Shown here in pieces: positions 35,245 to 36,720 of a DNA stretch of 36,720 nt. The DNA comes from Cereibacter johrii (GTDB lineage: Bacteria > Pseudomonadota > Alphaproteobacteria > Rhodobacterales > Rhodobacteraceae): contig NZ_MABH01000231.1 of NCBI RefSeq assembly GCF_001720585.1, positions 1 to 36,720 on the forward strand, read 5' to 3'. Below the pieces are notes generated by a model, which saw only the letters and a program-made list of their open reading frames with translations, searched no databases and had not been told where the DNA came from. Every line of letters starts with the position of its first letter. Position 1 is the first letter of the stretch. The translations under genes were made by a program, and so were the position numbers.

Positions 35245-36720
35245 ATGAAACCGAGATTTGCCCTCAACCTGACTCCTGAGGCCGCGAGTCTGCTTCGGCG
35301 GATGCCGGACGGATGGGACGAACTGGGGTCGGTGCCGTTCGATGCCGATGACACCGAGGCGGCGCTGGCCGCGCTGCGCGCCGAGGCCGAGAGCCAGGCG
35401 GGGGACGAGGGTGTCACCACCAAGGTCGTGATCCCGCGGTCGCAGATCCTCTACATGACCCTCGCGGCGCCGGGGCCGGACAAGACCAGCCGCAGGGCCC
35501 AGATCCGCGAAGGTCTCGAGGGGCTGACGCCCTACGAGGTCAAGGATCTGGTGTATGATTTCGAGCCGGAAGGCGCGGAGGTGCGGCTCGCGGTCGTGGC
35601 GCGCGAGACGCTCGACGAGGCCGAGAGCTTCGCCGAACAGCATGGCTTCAACCCGGTGGCCTTCGTGGCGCTGCCCGAGGCGGGCGACTTCCCGCGAGAG
35701 CCCGTCTTCGGGATCATCTCGGCTGCGCAGCGGCGGCTGCCGAAGGGCGTGAAGGTCGAGCGCGATCTGGAGCCGATTCGGATCCTTTCGGCCCCGGTTG
35801 CGGGCGGGGATCTGCCCGAGGAAGCCGAGGCGCCGGTCGCCGAGGAGCCGCCGCTTGAGGCGGCCTTCCCCGAAGAGACCTCGCAGGAAGAAGCGGCGCG
35901 CGAAGACCTTGCGGAGGACGGAGCGGAGCCGGCGCTGGCCGAGCCGGAACCGGCGGAGGCGGAGGCGGAGGCGCTCCCGGCCGAGCTGGAACCCGACGAG
36001 GAGCCCCGCTCCGCGCCGGGGCTCATGGATCCGGTCGAGCCGGAGCCTGCGCCCATGGTGGAGCCCGAGCCCCTGCCGCAGCTGACCGAGCCGGTCGGGG
36101 AAGAGGCCGAGGCTCCGGAAGGGGAAGAGGAAGAGGCGTGGCAGCCCGCTCCCGATCCCGCCGTGCTGGCCTCGCTGACACCGGACGAGGCGGCCCTGCC
36201 CCTGCCCGGCCCCGAGCTGGAACCCGAGGAGCCGGAAGAGCCGCGCGAGGAATTTCTCGTGCCGCCGCCGCTGGTTCGGGCCGTCGAGCGCCCGATCCCC
36301 CATGCGCGCGAGCTGCCGCCCTTCGCGCCGGAGCCCGAACCGGAGCCTGCGCCGGCGCCCCGTGCCGATATTCCCGAAGCGCCCTATGTGGAGCTCGCGG
36401 ACGACGATGTGCCGGACATGCCGCCCGGTGCCTTCGCGAGCCGCCGGATCGAGGCGAAGGCGCGCCTCGCCGCCGAGGAAAAGCCTGTCCGTCCTCCGGT
36501 GCAGACGGCCGAACAGGGGGTGCGCGTGCGCGTGGCCCGCTCGGCGATGCCGCCTCAGGGGCCCGCCCAGCCGAACGGGCGCCTCAAGGCGCAGCCTCTG
36601 CCGAACGGATCCGCCCTTCCGGGCGCACCGCCGAAGGCGGCCGCCCGGCCACCGAAGCTGGAGGCCCCCGCCCGCAAGGAGGCGCCCTTCGGCGGCCTCG
36701 GCGGGCGGCCCGCCCCCTCG
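35245..36720 (+). CDS. Large acidic Pro/Glu-rich hypothetical protein (cut off by window end)
   Basis: The frame opened by ATG 35245 (MKPRFALNLTPEAASLLRR) has no stop for 492 codons and continues past the right edge. Residues 1-175 or so look folded (KVVIPRSQILYMTLAAP, TPYEVKDLVYDFEPEG, VRLAVVARETLDEAESFAEQHGF) and faintly recall the cytoplasmic actin-like domain of GspL/PilM proteins, but I would not name it so. From about residue 190 the sequence is low-complexity and highly acidic, with repeated E-P-E and A-E-A units, then becomes basic and Pro/Ala-rich (about 400 onward). Such disordered middles often join an N-terminal domain to a membrane or C-terminal domain not visible here. The overlapping minus-strand frame is a shadow. 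Function unknown. Confidence 0.8.
   Translation, partial: MKPRFALNLTPEAASLLRRMPDGWDELGSVPFDADDTEAALAALRAEAESQAGDEGVTTKVVIPRSQILYMTLAAPGPDKTSRRAQIREGLEGLTPYEVKDLVYDFEPEGAEVRLAVVARETLDEAESFAEQHGFNPVAFVALPEAGDFPREPVFGIISAAQRRLPKGVKVERDLEPIRILSAPVAGGDLPEEAEAPVAEEPPLEAAFPEETSQEEAAREDLAEDGAEPALAEPEPAEAEAEALPAELEPDEEPRSAPGLMDPVEPEPAPMVEPEPLPQLTEPVGEEAEAPEGEEEEAWQPAPDPAVLASLTPDEAALPLPGPELEPEEPEEPREEFLVPPPLVRAVERPIPHARELPPFAPEPEPEPAPAPRADIPEAPYVELADDDVPDMPPGAFASRRIEAKARLAAEEKPVRPPVQTAEQGVRVRVARSAMPPQGPAQPNGRLKAQPLPNGSALPGAPPKAAARPPKLEAPARKEAPFGGLGGRPAPS

Noticed and set aside
35161-36303. Minus-strand open frame opposite the acidic protein
   Set aside because: Low-complexity Arg/Leu/Gly translation, no start context, and it would overlap the plus-strand frame whose first 175 codons look like a folded domain.
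1-36720. Search for tRNA, rRNA, CRISPR arrays, insertion sequences, att sites and prophage genes
   Set aside because: Nothing with the needed structure or sequence was seen by eye; gene spacing is too tight to hide a large element.

Overview
The window is very GC-rich, tightly packed bacterial DNA. Gene content and order point to an alphaproteobacterium of the Rhodobacteraceae, most likely Cereibacter (Rhodobacter) sphaeroides or a close relative. The best indicator is the chemotaxis operon: cheD, cheY, cheA, cheW, cheR, cheY, with receptors and extra cheY and STAS genes but no cheB. This matches my memory of the CheOp1 locus that serves the Fla2 flagellum in that species. No rRNA, tRNA, CRISPR array, insertion sequence or phage gene was seen.

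Region 1 (1-4466, + strand) is housekeeping: radA (DNA repair), cvpA (membrane protein), purF (first step of purine synthesis, Fe-S type with a propeptide) and a short-chain dehydrogenase that lacks the usual catalytic serine. A strong terminator lies between purF and the dehydrogenase, and a 10-bp stem separates the dehydrogenase from the convergent operon that follows.

Region 2 (20191 down to 4487, - strand) is one seven-gene operon, in transcription order glgE, treS-maltokinase fusion, glgB, glgX, treZ, malQ, treY. All six junctions are the same 4-base ATGA stop/start overlap. Together the enzymes can form a closed trehalose/alpha-glucan cycle: TreS makes maltose from trehalose, the fused kinase makes maltose-1-phosphate, GlgE polymerises it, GlgB branches it, GlgX and MalQ trim and redistribute chains, and TreY/TreZ return trehalose. 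No glgA, glgC or glgP is present here.

Region 3 (20192-20524) is the divergent control region between the sugar and chemotaxis operons. It holds a perfect 7-10-7 inverted repeat and a CtrA-like box.

Region 4 (20525-32805, + strand) is the chemotaxis operon: STAS protein, CheY, transmembrane receptor, a 595-residue soluble receptor-like protein, a second transmembrane receptor with PAS-like segments, a 19-codon ORF coupled to cheD, cheD, a second STAS protein, CheY, CheA, CheW, CheR, CheY and a small CheT-like protein. There is no cheB and no classical cheZ. The 595-residue protein and the last small protein both carry a CheZ-like D-x-x-x-Q motif, and I regard this as the most interesting signal in the window.

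Region 5 (32806-36720) holds metY (O-acetylhomoserine sulfhydrylase), a convergent periplasmic SIMPL-domain protein, and the start of a large acidic, proline/glutamate-rich protein that runs off the right edge.
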